A stretch of DNA of 12,802 nucleotides. It comes from Caulobacterales bacterium RIFOXYB1_FULL_67_16. GTDB taxonomy: Bacteria > Pseudomonadota > Alphaproteobacteria > Caulobacterales > Caulobacteraceae. Position numbers and translations under genes: made by a program. Below are positions 1-7,263 of the stretch, piece after piece. Numbering within the stretch: the first letter of the stretch is position 1; each line of letters starts with the position of its first letter. Where the stretch lies: positions 1,031 to 13,832 of the forward strand of contig MGLN01000046.1 of assembly GCA_001796045.1 (NCBI GenBank), written 5' to 3'. The notes under the pieces were generated by a model. The model saw nothing but the letters and a program-made list of their open reading frames with translations. It did no database searches and had not been told where the DNA came from.

Positions 1-24
1 CGTCGGCCGTCCTAGCGTCGCCTT

Positions 25-579
25 ATGACTCGCATCGCCTTCGCCGCCTTGGCCGTCCTGTCGCTCGCCGCCTGCGCCTCGCGCGGCGACCCCGTCACCT
101 ATGCCGAGACCGCCTCTGCCGCAGCCCGCGCCGCCGCCCAGATCGAGGGCCAGACGCCCCTGACGCCACAGCAGGCCTGGGATGCGGGCAACGCCGCCTA
201 TCTGGACTGGAACGGCGCCCGCCGCGGCTGGACCACCACCGCCAGCGGCCTGCAATATCGCCGCGTGGGCAAGGCCCATCCCGAGGGCGCCCAGCCGTCG
301 GCGACCGATACGGTCAAGGTCCACTATCGCGGCACCTTCATCGACGGGCGCGAGTTCGACAGCTCCTACGCCCGCAACGAACCGGCCGAATTCCCGCTGA
401 ATCGCGTCATCAAGGGCTGGACCGAGGGCGTGGCCCTGATGCGTGTCGGCGAGATCTATGAGTTCGTCATCCCCCCCTCGCTCGGCTACGGCTCGCGCTG
501 GGTCGGCGGCGGCGAGCTGCCGCCCAATTCGACCCTGCGCTTCTCGGTCGAGCTGCTGGAGGTCAAGCCTGCGGGCTGA
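25..579 (+). CDS. FKBP-type peptidyl-prolyl cis-trans isomerase, predicted lipoprotein
   Basis: The 184-residue protein starts with a lipoprotein signal peptide: a short basic N-terminus, a hydrophobic stretch, and a lipobox ending LAAC with the acylated cysteine at residue 17. It is therefore predicted to sit on the periplasmic face of a membrane. Residues about 95-182 form a complete FKBP domain, with VHYRGTFIDGREFDSSY, FPLNRVIKGWTEGV, and the IPPSLGYG segment followed by LPPNSTLRFSVELLEV. FKBPs catalyse cis-trans isomerisation of X-Pro bonds and assist protein folding; here the clients would be envelope proteins. Residues about 18-90 are an alanine-rich linker with no recognised domain. 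No strong Shine-Dalgarno is visible in the 24 bases before the ATG. The family is certain; the physiological substrate is unknown. A dyad lies immediately after the stop codon. Confidence 0.93.
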   Translation: MTRIAFAALAVLSLAACASRGDPVTYAETASAAARAAAQIEGQTPLTPQQAWDAGNAAYLDWNGARRGWTTTASGLQYRRVGKAHPEGAQPSATDTVKVHYRGTFIDGREFDSSYARNEPAEFPLNRVIKGWTEGVALMRVGEIYEFVIPPSLGYGSRWVGGGELPPNSTLRFSVELLEVKPAG

Positions 580-591
580 ACGACCGCCTCG

Positions 592-627
592 AATTAGGCG
601 CGCAACGACCCGTCCGATTGCCTAATT
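592..627. promoter_or_regulatory. Perfect 8-bp inverted repeat in an AT-rich gap, possible operator
   Basis: AATTAGGC at 592-599 is matched exactly by GCCTAATT at 620-627, with a 20-bp spacer (28 bp between arm centres). It begins 13 bp after the FKBP stop codon, in an AT-rich stretch that stands out in this high-GC window. The right arm abuts TTGAAA (628-633), which resembles a -35 element, but I see no convincing -10 at normal spacing. The arms are AT-rich and the spacer is long, so an intrinsic terminator is unlikely. A regulator-binding dyad ahead of the next gene is the preferred but unproven reading. Confidence 0.4.
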
Positions 628-708
628 TTGAAATTCTTTGTTCGACCGTTCAGAGACTTAAAAGTTAAATTCGTCTCCCAGCGCGCCTGGGTTGGCGGCG
701 CAAGCAAG

Positions 709-1203
709 ATGATCGGCATGACCGATGATCTTTCACACCCCGTCTCCGCCCCGCCGTCTCCCCGGACTCGGCGCTCCCCCAAGGTCTGGGCCGCCGCCCG
801 CGCCGACTATCTCGCCGGCGCCTCGGCCGCCGAGGTCTGCGAGCGCTATGGCCTCAGCCTGTCGACCTTCAGATGGCGCGCCCGCACGGAAGCCTGGCGT
901 CTTTGCGATAGGACCGAAGGCGACGTCCTCGCTCAGCAGCCTCCCGAAGACATCGCCTTGCTGGACGCCGGTGCGCCCTGCAGCTCGGCGGACATAGCCC
1001 GTCTGGCCTGGGCCAACGTCGCCCGCGCGGTGCGCGAGGGCCGGCTGATCGAGGCGCGCGGCTGGACAAAGCTGCACCAGGATCTGTTCCAGATGGCGAA
1101 CTACGACAAGGCGACGGTGCTCAGTTACGCATGGGCCACCGACCCGGAAACTGCGCCCTTCTTGCCCGAAGTCCCCCCGCTGAGACCGAGGGAAGAAGAG
1201 TGA
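709..1203 (+). CDS. Hypothetical protein with a helix-turn-helix-like segment
   Basis: I do not recognise this protein by name. From the ATG at 709 it has 164 residues; an ATG at 718 is equally possible, and neither has a good ribosome-binding site. Residues about 34-63 (YLAGASAAEVCERYGLSLST, then FRWRARTEAW) look like a homeodomain-type helix-turn-helix. The pattern of small residues, then a VCERYGLS turn, then a basic recognition helix followed by a tryptophan, resembles small terminase-subunit or transposase-like HTH modules. The middle is acidic and alanine-rich; the C-terminus is helical and ends in a charged PREEE tail. There is no signal peptide, so it should be cytoplasmic. G/C-rich third positions support real coding. 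The flanking gaps each hold an inverted repeat, which might be a site for the protein itself. DNA binding is inference only. Confidence 0.62.
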   Translation: MIGMTDDLSHPVSAPPSPRTRRSPKVWAAARADYLAGASAAEVCERYGLSLSTFRWRARTEAWRLCDRTEGDVLAQQPPEDIALLDAGAPCSSADIARLAWANVARAVREGRLIEARGWTKLHQDLFQMANYDKATVLSYAWATDPETAPFLPEVPPLRPREEE

Positions 1204-1209
1204 CCGGCT

Positions 1210-1260
1210 GAAATTGCACTTTTTGCACATTGCACCGTCTTCGGCGGGGAGTGCAATTTC
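1210..1260. promoter_or_regulatory. 11-bp perfect inverted repeat with four TTGCAC hexamers
   Basis: GAAATTGCACT at 1210-1220 is repeated exactly as its reverse complement AGTGCAATTTC at 1250-1260. The hexamer TTGCAC occurs in direct orientation at 1214-1219, 1223-1228 and 1230-1235, and inverted (GTGCAA) at 1251-1256. The array starts 6 bp after the stop of the HTH-like gene and lies about 80 bp ahead of the first M61 peptidase gene. It could form a hairpin, but there is no T-tract after the right arm, so it is a poor intrinsic terminator. The repeated hexamers fit a multi-site operator better. The bound protein is unknown. Confidence 0.5.
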
Positions 1261-1338
1261 GCCCCGCCTCAAGCCTTGACGCCCCGCGCCCTGCGGCGGA
1301 CTGTCGCGCCCTCCCCAGTGGCTTGAGAGTTCGTGTCG

Positions 1339-3300
1339 ATGTCCCCTTCCCGCCTGCGGTCCCCCTCCCTCGGCCTCGCCCTGCTGCTCGTCACCGCCGC
1401 GCCGGCGGCCTTGGCCCAGCAGGCGTCGGTCGCGCCGCCTGCCCTGGCGGCGCCCCTGCCCGCCATCCCGGCCGCCCGCGACGTCGCCTATCCGGGCGTC
1501 ATCACGCTCGATATCGACGCCACCAACCTGGCCCAGCACATCTTCTCGATCACCGAGACCATTCCCGTCGCACAGCCGGGTCCCATGACCCTCTTCTTCC
1601 CCGAATGGCTGCCCGGCAATCACGGCCCCGTCGGTCCGATCACCCAGCTGGCGGGCATCGAGATCACCGCAAACGGCCAGCGGGTCGAATGGGTGCGCGA
1701 CACCCTCTCCCCCTTCGCCTATCACCTGACCGTCCCGGCCGGCGCGACCAGCCTGACCGTGACCATGGAGCACCTCTCGCCGACCAACGGCGATCAGGGC
1801 CGGGTGACGATGACGCCCGAGATGCTGAACATCCAGTGGGAGAAGATGCTGCTCTATCCCGCCGGCCACTGGTCGCGGAACATCATGGTCCAGCCCACGG
1901 TCAGGTTCCCGACAGGCTGGCGGTTCGGCACGGCGCTGGAGCCTGAGAGCAAGGACGGCGACCTCCAGACCTTCAAGCCGGTCAATCTCGAAGTCCTGGT
2001 CGACAGCCCCGTCTTCGCCGGCCTCCACTATCGCCAGATCGATCTCGATCCCGGCGGTCGCTCTCCGGTTCGCGCCAACATCGTCGCCGACGAGGCCAAG
2101 AACCTGGAAGCCACCGACGAGCAGGTCCAGATCCTGCGCAACCTCGTGACCCAGATGGACCGCCTCTACGGCGCTCGCCATTTCGACCACTACGACTTCC
2201 TGATCGCCATGACCGACAAGCTGGGCGGTATCGGGCTGGAGCATCACCGCAGTTCCGAGAACTCGGTCGATCCTGAGTTCTTCACGGGCTGGGCCACCCA
2301 CCTGGGCGACCGCGACCTGCTCAGCCACGAGATGAACCACTCGTGGGACGGCAAATGGCGCCGCCCCGCCGACCAGTACGTCCCCAACTTCAACAGCCCG
2401 CTGCAGAACAGCCTGCTGTGGGTCTATGAGGGCCAGACCCAGTACTACGGCCAGGTTATCGCCGCCCGCGCCGGCCTGCTGACCAAGGAGCAGGCCATGG
2501 AGTCCCTGGCCCTGACCGCCGCGACCTATGACGCCCGCGTCGGCCGCCAGTGGCGCGCGCTTCAGGACACGACCAACGACCCGATCATCAGCCAGCGCCG
2601 GCCCAAGGGCTGGCTCGCTTGGCAACGGGACGAGGACTATTACTCGGAGGGTCAGCTGATCTGGCTCGACGTCGACACGACGATCCGGGAAATGACCGGC
2701 GGCCGCAAGTCGCTCGACGACTTCTCCAAGGCCTTCTACGGCGTGCAGGACGGCAGTTTCGAACCGGCGCCCTACACCTTCGAGGACGTGGTGGCGGCCC
2801 TGAACGGCGTCGTCGCCAACGACTGGGCGACCTTCCTGCGCACCCGGCTGGACGCGACCGGCCCCGACGCCCATGCGCCTCTGGACGGCCTGACGCGCGG
2901 CGGCTGGCGCCTGGTCTACGCCGAGACCCCGACCGCCTATCAGAAGACCCTGTACGGCGAGTTCAAGCGCAACGACTTCACCTATTCCCTCGGCTTCCAG
3001 ACCGGCGAGAACAACGCCATCCGCAGCGTCCAGTGGGGCAGCCCCGCCTTCGAGGCGGGCCTGACGCCGGGCATGCAGATCGTCGCCGTCAACGGCCAGG
3101 CCTCCAACCCCGACCGCATCGCCGCCGCCGTCACCGCCGCCAAGGATCCGGCCGTGTCGGTGACCCTGATCATCAAGGACGGCGACCAGTACAAGACCGT
3201 CGCCCTCCCCTACCACGACGGTCTGCGCTACCCGCGCCTGGAACGGATCGAAGGAACCCCCGACCGCCTCAGCGACATCCTGACGCCCCGCAAGCGCTGA
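1339..3300 (+). CDS. Secreted M61-family metallopeptidase (glycyl aminopeptidase type) with PDZ domain, copy 1
   Basis: From the ATG at 1339 the protein has 653 residues. This start has a GAGAG 9 bp upstream; an in-frame GTG at 1333 is too close to that site. An N-terminal signal peptide with a probable ALA/QQ cleavage after residue 26 predicts export to the periplasm. After an N-terminal beta-rich M61 domain comes the zinc motif HEMNH at residues 330-334, in the family context LLSHEMNHSWDGKWRRP. The third ligand is probably E364 in WVYEGQTQYY. A PDZ-like domain follows at about 545-630 (YSLGF, then WGSPAFEAGLTPG and IVAVNG). Characterised M61 enzymes remove N-terminal glycine or alanine; that specificity is not proven here. 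Length and motif order are normal for the family. A closely related copy follows directly, which points to tandem duplication. The TTGCAC dyad upstream may regulate it. Confidence 0.93.
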   Translation: MSPSRLRSPSLGLALLLVTAAPAALAQQASVAPPALAAPLPAIPAARDVAYPGVITLDIDATNLAQHIFSITETIPVAQPGPMTLFFPEWLPGNHGPVGPITQLAGIEITANGQRVEWVRDTLSPFAYHLTVPAGATSLTVTMEHLSPTNGDQGRVTMTPEMLNIQWEKMLLYPAGHWSRNIMVQPTVRFPTGWRFGTALEPESKDGDLQTFKPVNLEVLVDSPVFAGLHYRQIDLDPGGRSPVRANIVADEAKNLEATDEQVQILRNLVTQMDRLYGARHFDHYDFLIAMTDKLGGIGLEHHRSSENSVDPEFFTGWATHLGDRDLLSHEMNHSWDGKWRRPADQYVPNFNSPLQNSLLWVYEGQTQYYGQVIAARAGLLTKEQAMESLALTAATYDARVGRQWRALQDTTNDPIISQRRPKGWLAWQRDEDYYSEGQLIWLDVDTTIREMTGGRKSLDDFSKAFYGVQDGSFEPAPYTFEDVVAALNGVVANDWATFLRTRLDATGPDAHAPLDGLTRGGWRLVYAETPTAYQKTLYGEFKRNDFTYSLGFQTGENNAIRSVQWGSPAFEAGLTPGMQIVAVNGQASNPDRIAAAVTAAKDPAVSVTLIIKDGDQYKTVALPYHDGLRYPRLERIEGTPDRLSDILTPRKR

Positions 3301-3306
3301 ATGAAG

Positions 3307-3481
3307 TCACCTCCCCGTCGGCGAAGGCCGACGGGGAGGACAGGCGGGAGCGTCAGCGAGCGCCAGGAGGGGGCGACTCGGTGTGAGAAGCTGGCGTGGT
3401 CATCCCCACCGTCGGAGTCGCCCCCTACTGGTCGCTGGCGCGACCTGTCCTCCCCGCGCGCCTTCGCGCACAGGGAGGTGA
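3307..3481. repeat. Mirror-image intergenic repeat of two hairpins between the M61 paralogues
   Basis: The left arm (3307-3379) and the right arm (3415-3481) are imperfect reverse complements of each other, from TCACCTCCC through GGGGAGGACAGG and CAGCGA to GGGGGCGACTC; the middle is about 35 bp. The outer end of each arm is itself a hairpin. In the left arm, 3310-3322 pairs perfectly with 3327-3339 (13 bp around a GAAG loop). In the right arm, 3449-3461 pairs with 3466-3478 with two mismatches around CTTC. The structure is that of a dispersed extragenic palindrome (REP or MITE-like). The GC-rich CTCCCCGTC/GACGGGGAG hairpin resembles common extragenic repeats of Caulobacterales, from recall rather than a search. 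It has no coding capacity of its own and no T-tract, and may act as a transcript-end structure between the two genes. Confidence 0.75.
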
Positions 3482-3551
3482 CGTTGTGTCCCTTGACGCC
3501 TCTCCCCCGCTCCCCGACGGTGCGCGCCTGCCCTCCCGTTCGGATGACCTG

Positions 3552-5537
3552 ATGTCGCGTACCCGCTTGCTCGCCGCCGCCTGCCTCGCCGCCCTGATGG
3601 CCGCCGCCCCGGCCCTGGCCCAGGACTTCCAGTCCACCCCGGTCGTCGTCGATCCGACCCAGGCCGCCCTGGCCCTGCCCCGGGCTCAGCCGTCCATCCC
3701 CGCCCCAGCGGACAAGCCCTATCCCGGCGTCATCCAGTACCAGGCCGACATCACCGACCTCGACCGCCGCATCATCCGCGTCAGCCAGACCATCCCCGTC
3801 GCCGGTCCCGGCCCCCTGACCCTGCTCTATCCGAAATATCTCCCAGGCAACCACGCCGACACCGGCCCGATCCAGCTCCTGGCCGGCCTGACGGTCACGG
3901 CGAACGGACAGCGGATCGAGTGGCTGCGCGACACCCTCGAACCCTACGCCTTCCACCTCGACATTCCGGCCGGCGTGACCAGCATCGACGTCGCCTTCCA
4001 GCAGCTGACCCAGCCGGACAGCTCCAACTGGCGGGTCCTGATGGCCCCGGCCATGGTCAATCTGCAATGGGAGAAGGCCATCCTCTATCCGGCCGGCTAC
4101 TACAGCCGCCAGATCCCCGTCGCCGCCTCGGTCGTCCTGCCCGCCGGCTGGAAGTACGGCACGGCCCTGACCACGGCGTCCCGCGACGGCGACGTCGCCA
4201 GCTTCGAGACGACCGACCTCTACACCCTGATCGACAGCCCGATGTTCGCCGGCGCCCACTACCGCCGCGTCGACATCGACCCGAACGGCGCCCCGTCTGA
4301 ATCAAGGGTTCACCTGAACCTCATCGCCGACGAGGAGAAGGGTCTCGCCGCCACCGAAGAGCAGCTGAAGCTCTACGAGAACATGGTCCAGCAGGCCGAT
4401 CGCCTGTTCGGCGCCCGCCACTTCGACAAATACGAGTTCCTGTTCGCCCTGACCGACCAGATGGGCGGCATCGGTCTGGAGCATCACCGCTCGTCCGAGA
4501 ACACCGGCGCCCCCGGCTTCTTCACCGACTGGGCCAAGAGCGCCGGCGACCGCGCCCTGCTGCCCCACGAATACACCCACTCCTGGAACGGCAAGTTCAT
4601 GAGGCCGGCGGACGAACTGACCGCCAACCACAACGTCCCGACCCAGAACACCCTGCTATGGGTCTATGAGGGCCAGACGGAATACTGGGGCGACGTCCTG
4701 GCCGCCCGCTCGGGCCTGCACTCCAAGGGCGTGGCTCTGGCCACCCTGGCCAGCGTCGCCGCCTTCTATGACAATCAGCCCGGCCGTCAGTGGCGCGCGC
4801 TTCAGGACACGAACAACCACAACCTCCTCGGCTACCGAGTGCCGGGTCAGTTCCCTTCCTGGATGCGCGGCACCGGCGACTATTACCGCGAAAGCCTGCT
4901 GGTCTGGCTGGACGCCGACACCCTGATCCGGGCCGAGACCAATGGCCGCAAGTCCCTCGACGACTTCGCCAAGACCTTCTTCGGCCACAGCGACGGATCC
5001 TGGGCGCCCCAGGGCTACACGTTCGAGCAAGTGGTCGCCGCCCTGAACGCCGTCCATCCGCACGATTGGGCCGGCTTCCTGCGTGAGCGGCTCGACGCCG
5101 TCGGCCCCGACGCCCGCGCGCCCCTGGCCGGGATCGAACGCGGCGGCTGGCGTCTGACCTATACCGACACCCCCAGCCCCGACGAAAAGGCCGTCAACAC
5201 CGGATGGGCCAACGACTTCCAGTATTCGCTGGGCTTCACCCTGGCCGGCGACAAGATCGCCAATGTCCGCTGGGGCGGCCCCGCCTTCGAGCAGGGAATA
5301 GGCGCGGGCTGGAGCCTGGTGGCCGTCAACGGCAAGGCCGGCTCGGCCGAGGCGCTGCGCGACGCGGTGGCCTCCGCAAAGGGGACCGACGCCCCCCTGC
5401 AGCTGCTGATCAAGTCCGGCGATCGCTTCCGCACCGTCGCCTTCGACTACCGCGAGGGTCTGCGCTACCCTCGCCTGGAACGGGTCGAGGGGACGCCGGA
5501 CCGCCTCTCGGAGATCCTGGCGCCCCGCCGTCGCTGA
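3552..5537 (+). CDS. Secreted M61-family metallopeptidase (glycyl aminopeptidase type) with PDZ domain, copy 2
   Basis: The open frame extends further upstream, but those codons read through the intergenic repeat. The ATG at 3552 begins directly with a signal peptide (MSRTRLLAAACLAALMAAAP), with likely cleavage ALA/QD after residue 23, giving a 661-residue precursor. The catalytic motif is HEYTH at residues 339-343 in the context HEYTHSWNGKFMRPAD. The third zinc ligand is probably E373 in WVYEGQTEYWG, at the same 34-residue spacing from the first histidine as in the preceding paralogue. A PDZ-like domain starts near residue 554 (YSLGF, WGGPAFEQGIGAG, LVAVNG). The C-termini of the two copies are almost identical in pattern (GLRYPRLERVEGTPDRLSEIL). 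The predicted role is periplasmic aminopeptidase. Its stop lies 2 bp from the stop of the convergent Hsp31-like gene, leaving no room for a separate terminator. Confidence 0.93.
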   Translation: MSRTRLLAAACLAALMAAAPALAQDFQSTPVVVDPTQAALALPRAQPSIPAPADKPYPGVIQYQADITDLDRRIIRVSQTIPVAGPGPLTLLYPKYLPGNHADTGPIQLLAGLTVTANGQRIEWLRDTLEPYAFHLDIPAGVTSIDVAFQQLTQPDSSNWRVLMAPAMVNLQWEKAILYPAGYYSRQIPVAASVVLPAGWKYGTALTTASRDGDVASFETTDLYTLIDSPMFAGAHYRRVDIDPNGAPSESRVHLNLIADEEKGLAATEEQLKLYENMVQQADRLFGARHFDKYEFLFALTDQMGGIGLEHHRSSENTGAPGFFTDWAKSAGDRALLPHEYTHSWNGKFMRPADELTANHNVPTQNTLLWVYEGQTEYWGDVLAARSGLHSKGVALATLASVAAFYDNQPGRQWRALQDTNNHNLLGYRVPGQFPSWMRGTGDYYRESLLVWLDADTLIRAETNGRKSLDDFAKTFFGHSDGSWAPQGYTFEQVVAALNAVHPHDWAGFLRERLDAVGPDARAPLAGIERGGWRLTYTDTPSPDEKAVNTGWANDFQYSLGFTLAGDKIANVRWGGPAFEQGIGAGWSLVAVNGKAGSAEALRDAVASAKGTDAPLQLLIKSGDRFRTVAFDYREGLRYPRLERVEGTPDRLSEILAPRRR

Positions 5538-5539
5538 CG

Positions 5540-6220
5540 TCAGGCCTTCAGAAGACCCAACAGGGCCTCGGCCGCCTCGCGCGAGGAGGCCGGGTTCTGG
5601 CCTGTGACCAGCTTGCCGTCGACCACCACATAGGAGCCCCAGTCGGGCCCGCGGGAATAGTCGCCGCCGTTGGCGCTCAGCACGTTCTCGACCAGGAAGG
5701 GCACCACTTCGGTCAGACCCACGGCCTCTTCTTCGGAGTTTGTGAAGCCCGTCACCTTGCGGCCCTCGACCAGCGGCTTGCCGTCGGGTCCGTGAACCGA
5801 CTTCAGCACCCCCGGCGCATGACACACGAAGCCCGTCGGCTTGTCCGCCTTGGCGAAGGCCTCGATTAGGCCGATGGAGTCCGCGTCGTTCGCCAGATCC
5901 CACAACGGGCCATGGCCGCCCGGATAGAAGATCGCATCGAAGTCCTCGGCCTTTACAGACGACAGCGGGACGGTCGCCGCCAGCGCCGCCTGAGCCTCGG
6001 CGTCGGCCTTGAAGCGGCGCGTGTCCTCGGTCTGAGCGTCCGCGTCGTCGCTCTTGGGATCCAGCGGCGGCTGACCGCCCTTCGGCGACGCCAGCACGAT
6101 CTCGGCGCCCGCATCCTTCATCGCGTAGTAGGGAGCGGCCAGTTCCTCCAGCCAGAACCCGGTCTTCTTGCCCGTGTCGCCGAGCTGGTCGTGCGAGGTC
6201 AGCACTGTCAGAATCTTCAT
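5540..6220 (-). CDS. DJ-1/PfpI superfamily protein, Hsp31-like (putative glyoxalase III or chaperone)
   Basis: The 226-residue protein has the Hsp31/DJ-1 layout: an N-terminal MKILTVLTSHDQLGDTGKKT, then GFWLEELAAPYYAMKDAGAE, the FYPGGHGPLWDL segment, and the nucleophile elbow FVCHAPGVL. The expected catalytic residues are all present: E25, C133 and H134. Class members of the Hsp31 type are described as glutathione-independent glyoxalases acting on methylglyoxal, and as stress chaperones or deglycases; which of these applies here is open. No signal peptide is visible, so it is probably cytoplasmic. The start is well supported by AGAAGGAG about 10 nt upstream of the ATG. The gene is divergent from a secreted esterase and convergent with the second M61 peptidase, so it is probably a single-gene unit. 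Confidence 0.9.
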   Translation of the reverse strand: MKILTVLTSHDQLGDTGKKTGFWLEELAAPYYAMKDAGAEIVLASPKGGQPPLDPKSDDADAQTEDTRRFKADAEAQAALAATVPLSSVKAEDFDAIFYPGGHGPLWDLANDADSIGLIEAFAKADKPTGFVCHAPGVLKSVHGPDGKPLVEGRKVTGFTNSEEEAVGLTEVVPFLVENVLSANGGDYSRGPDWGSYVVVDGKLVTGQNPASSREAAEALLGLLKA

Positions 6221-6257
6221 TTGGGGGATCTCCTTCTCTGGCCTAACAGATGGGACG

Positions 6258-6287
6258 CCAGACCGATCCCGCCAAGGCGTGGTCTGG
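6258..6287. promoter_or_regulatory. Inverted repeat CCAGACC/GGTCTGG in a divergent promoter region
   Basis: CCAGACC (6258-6264) and GGTCTGG (6281-6287) form a perfect 7-bp dyad with a 16-bp spacer, inside the 92-bp gap between the divergent Hsp31-like and esterase genes. Its position suits an operator acting on both promoters. I cannot assign -35 and -10 boxes with confidence, and 7-bp GC-rich dyads can arise by chance at this base composition. Confidence 0.3.
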
Positions 6288-6312
6288 ACGGGACTGAAAG
6301 GAAACAGGCGGC

Positions 6313-7224
6313 ATGAAATACAGGCTGGGAGCCTTGGCCTTCGGACTGGGTCTTTTGGGATGGGCGTCGACCGCCAGCGCGGACTGCGGACTGGGGGCTC
6401 CAGGAGCCACTCGCAGCATGGCGCTCGGACCCAATAAGCGCACGGTCCAGATCCATGTGCCTCTCGGCTTCGACCCCGCCAGGCCCGCCCCTCTCGTCTT
6501 CGTGCTGCACGGCAGCGGCGGAACGGGTGCGGCGATCCTGAGAGACTCCGGACTCACCGAGACCGCCGACCGCCATGGCTTCATCGTAGCCGCGCCCGAC
6601 GCGGGCATCCCGGTCGAGCGGGGCTTCGTCTGGAACGTGCCCGGCGTGCCGACCATCACCGGAGACGTGCCGGGACCGGACGACGCCGACGACGTCGCCT
6701 TCCTGCTGGAGACGGTGGACCAACTGTCCTCGCAGGGCTGCGTCGACTCCAGCCGGGTCTACGCCACCGGCCTGTCGGGCGGCGGGCGGATGACGTCCTG
6801 GCTGGGCTGTGTCGCCGCAGACCGCTTCGCCGCCATCGCTCCGGTGGTCGGCCTGCGCGCCGGCAATCCCCGCAAAGCCTCGCCCGAACGGCCGGACCCC
6901 GCCACCTGCCGGCCGTCGCGCCCCATGCCGGTCATGGCCTTCGCCGGCGACGCGGACGCGACCAATCCGATCCAGGGCGGCGGCACGCCGTACTGGAGCT
7001 ACACCATGCACGCCGCCGAGCAGCGCTGGGCCCAGCTGAACGGCTGCACCATGGTTCGGTCGACGGTCTGGACCACGCCGCGCGTCTATGAAGAAGGCTA
7101 TTCCGGCTGCCGCGACGCCGCCGAGGTCATAGGCCGCATCACCGCTGGCGGCGGCCACAGCTGGGTCGCCGACAACGACGCCATGTGGGCCTTCTTCGCC
7201 GCGCGGACACGCCCGCAGGACTGA
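6313..7224 (+). CDS. Secreted CE1/PHB-depolymerase-like esterase (LpqC-type alpha/beta hydrolase)
   Basis: The 303-residue protein starts with a signal peptide (MKYRLGALAFGLGLLGWAST, cleavage near ASA/DC at about residue 23), so it is exported. The start has AAAGGAAA at 6297-6304, at good spacing. The alpha/beta-hydrolase features are in order: the oxyanion loop LVFVLHGSGGTG (H66-G67), the nucleophile elbow GLSGG with S155, an acidic loop AGDADATNP (D213 or D215), and the C-terminal histidine H282 in GGGHSW. Several cysteines (25, 143, 166, 199, 245, 266) could form disulfides in the periplasm. The family includes extracellular polyhydroxybutyrate depolymerases, feruloyl and acetylxylan esterases; the substrate cannot be read from sequence. 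No substrate-binding or linker domain is attached. It ends about 100 bp before the convergent rplL terminator. Confidence 0.88.
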   Translation: MKYRLGALAFGLGLLGWASTASADCGLGAPGATRSMALGPNKRTVQIHVPLGFDPARPAPLVFVLHGSGGTGAAILRDSGLTETADRHGFIVAAPDAGIPVERGFVWNVPGVPTITGDVPGPDDADDVAFLLETVDQLSSQGCVDSSRVYATGLSGGGRMTSWLGCVAADRFAAIAPVVGLRAGNPRKASPERPDPATCRPSRPMPVMAFAGDADATNPIQGGGTPYWSYTMHAAEQRWAQLNGCTMVRSTVWTTPRVYEEGYSGCRDAAEVIGRITAGGGHSWVADNDAMWAFFAARTRPQD

Positions 7225-7263
7225 CACCGACCAAGCCCCAGCCTTATCGCCGCCCAAAGGCCG

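Noticed and set aside
1214..1235. Sigma-54 type promoter suggested by TTGCAC and a nearby GCA.
   Set aside because: The spacing between the GG-equivalent and GC elements is 2 bp short, and the essential GG is absent.
733..3216. A very long minus-strand open frame (827 codons) opposite the HTH-like gene and first M61 gene.
   Set aside because: It is the antisense of well-supported genes, the translation is Gly/Val/Arg-rich with no recognisable domain, and long antisense frames are expected in high-GC DNA.
3396..3551. An N-terminal extension of the second M61 protein.
   Set aside because: These codons lie in the intergenic mirror repeat, and the signal peptide begins at the ATG at 3552.
3301..3552. 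A small 83-codon gene between the M61 copies.
   Set aside because: Its sequence is almost entirely the repeat element and its composition is Arg/Pro-rich without a good ribosome-binding site.
4656..5903. A 415-codon minus-strand frame across the second M61 and Hsp31-like genes.
   Set aside because: It overlaps two real genes in other frames and shows low-complexity composition with no family motifs.
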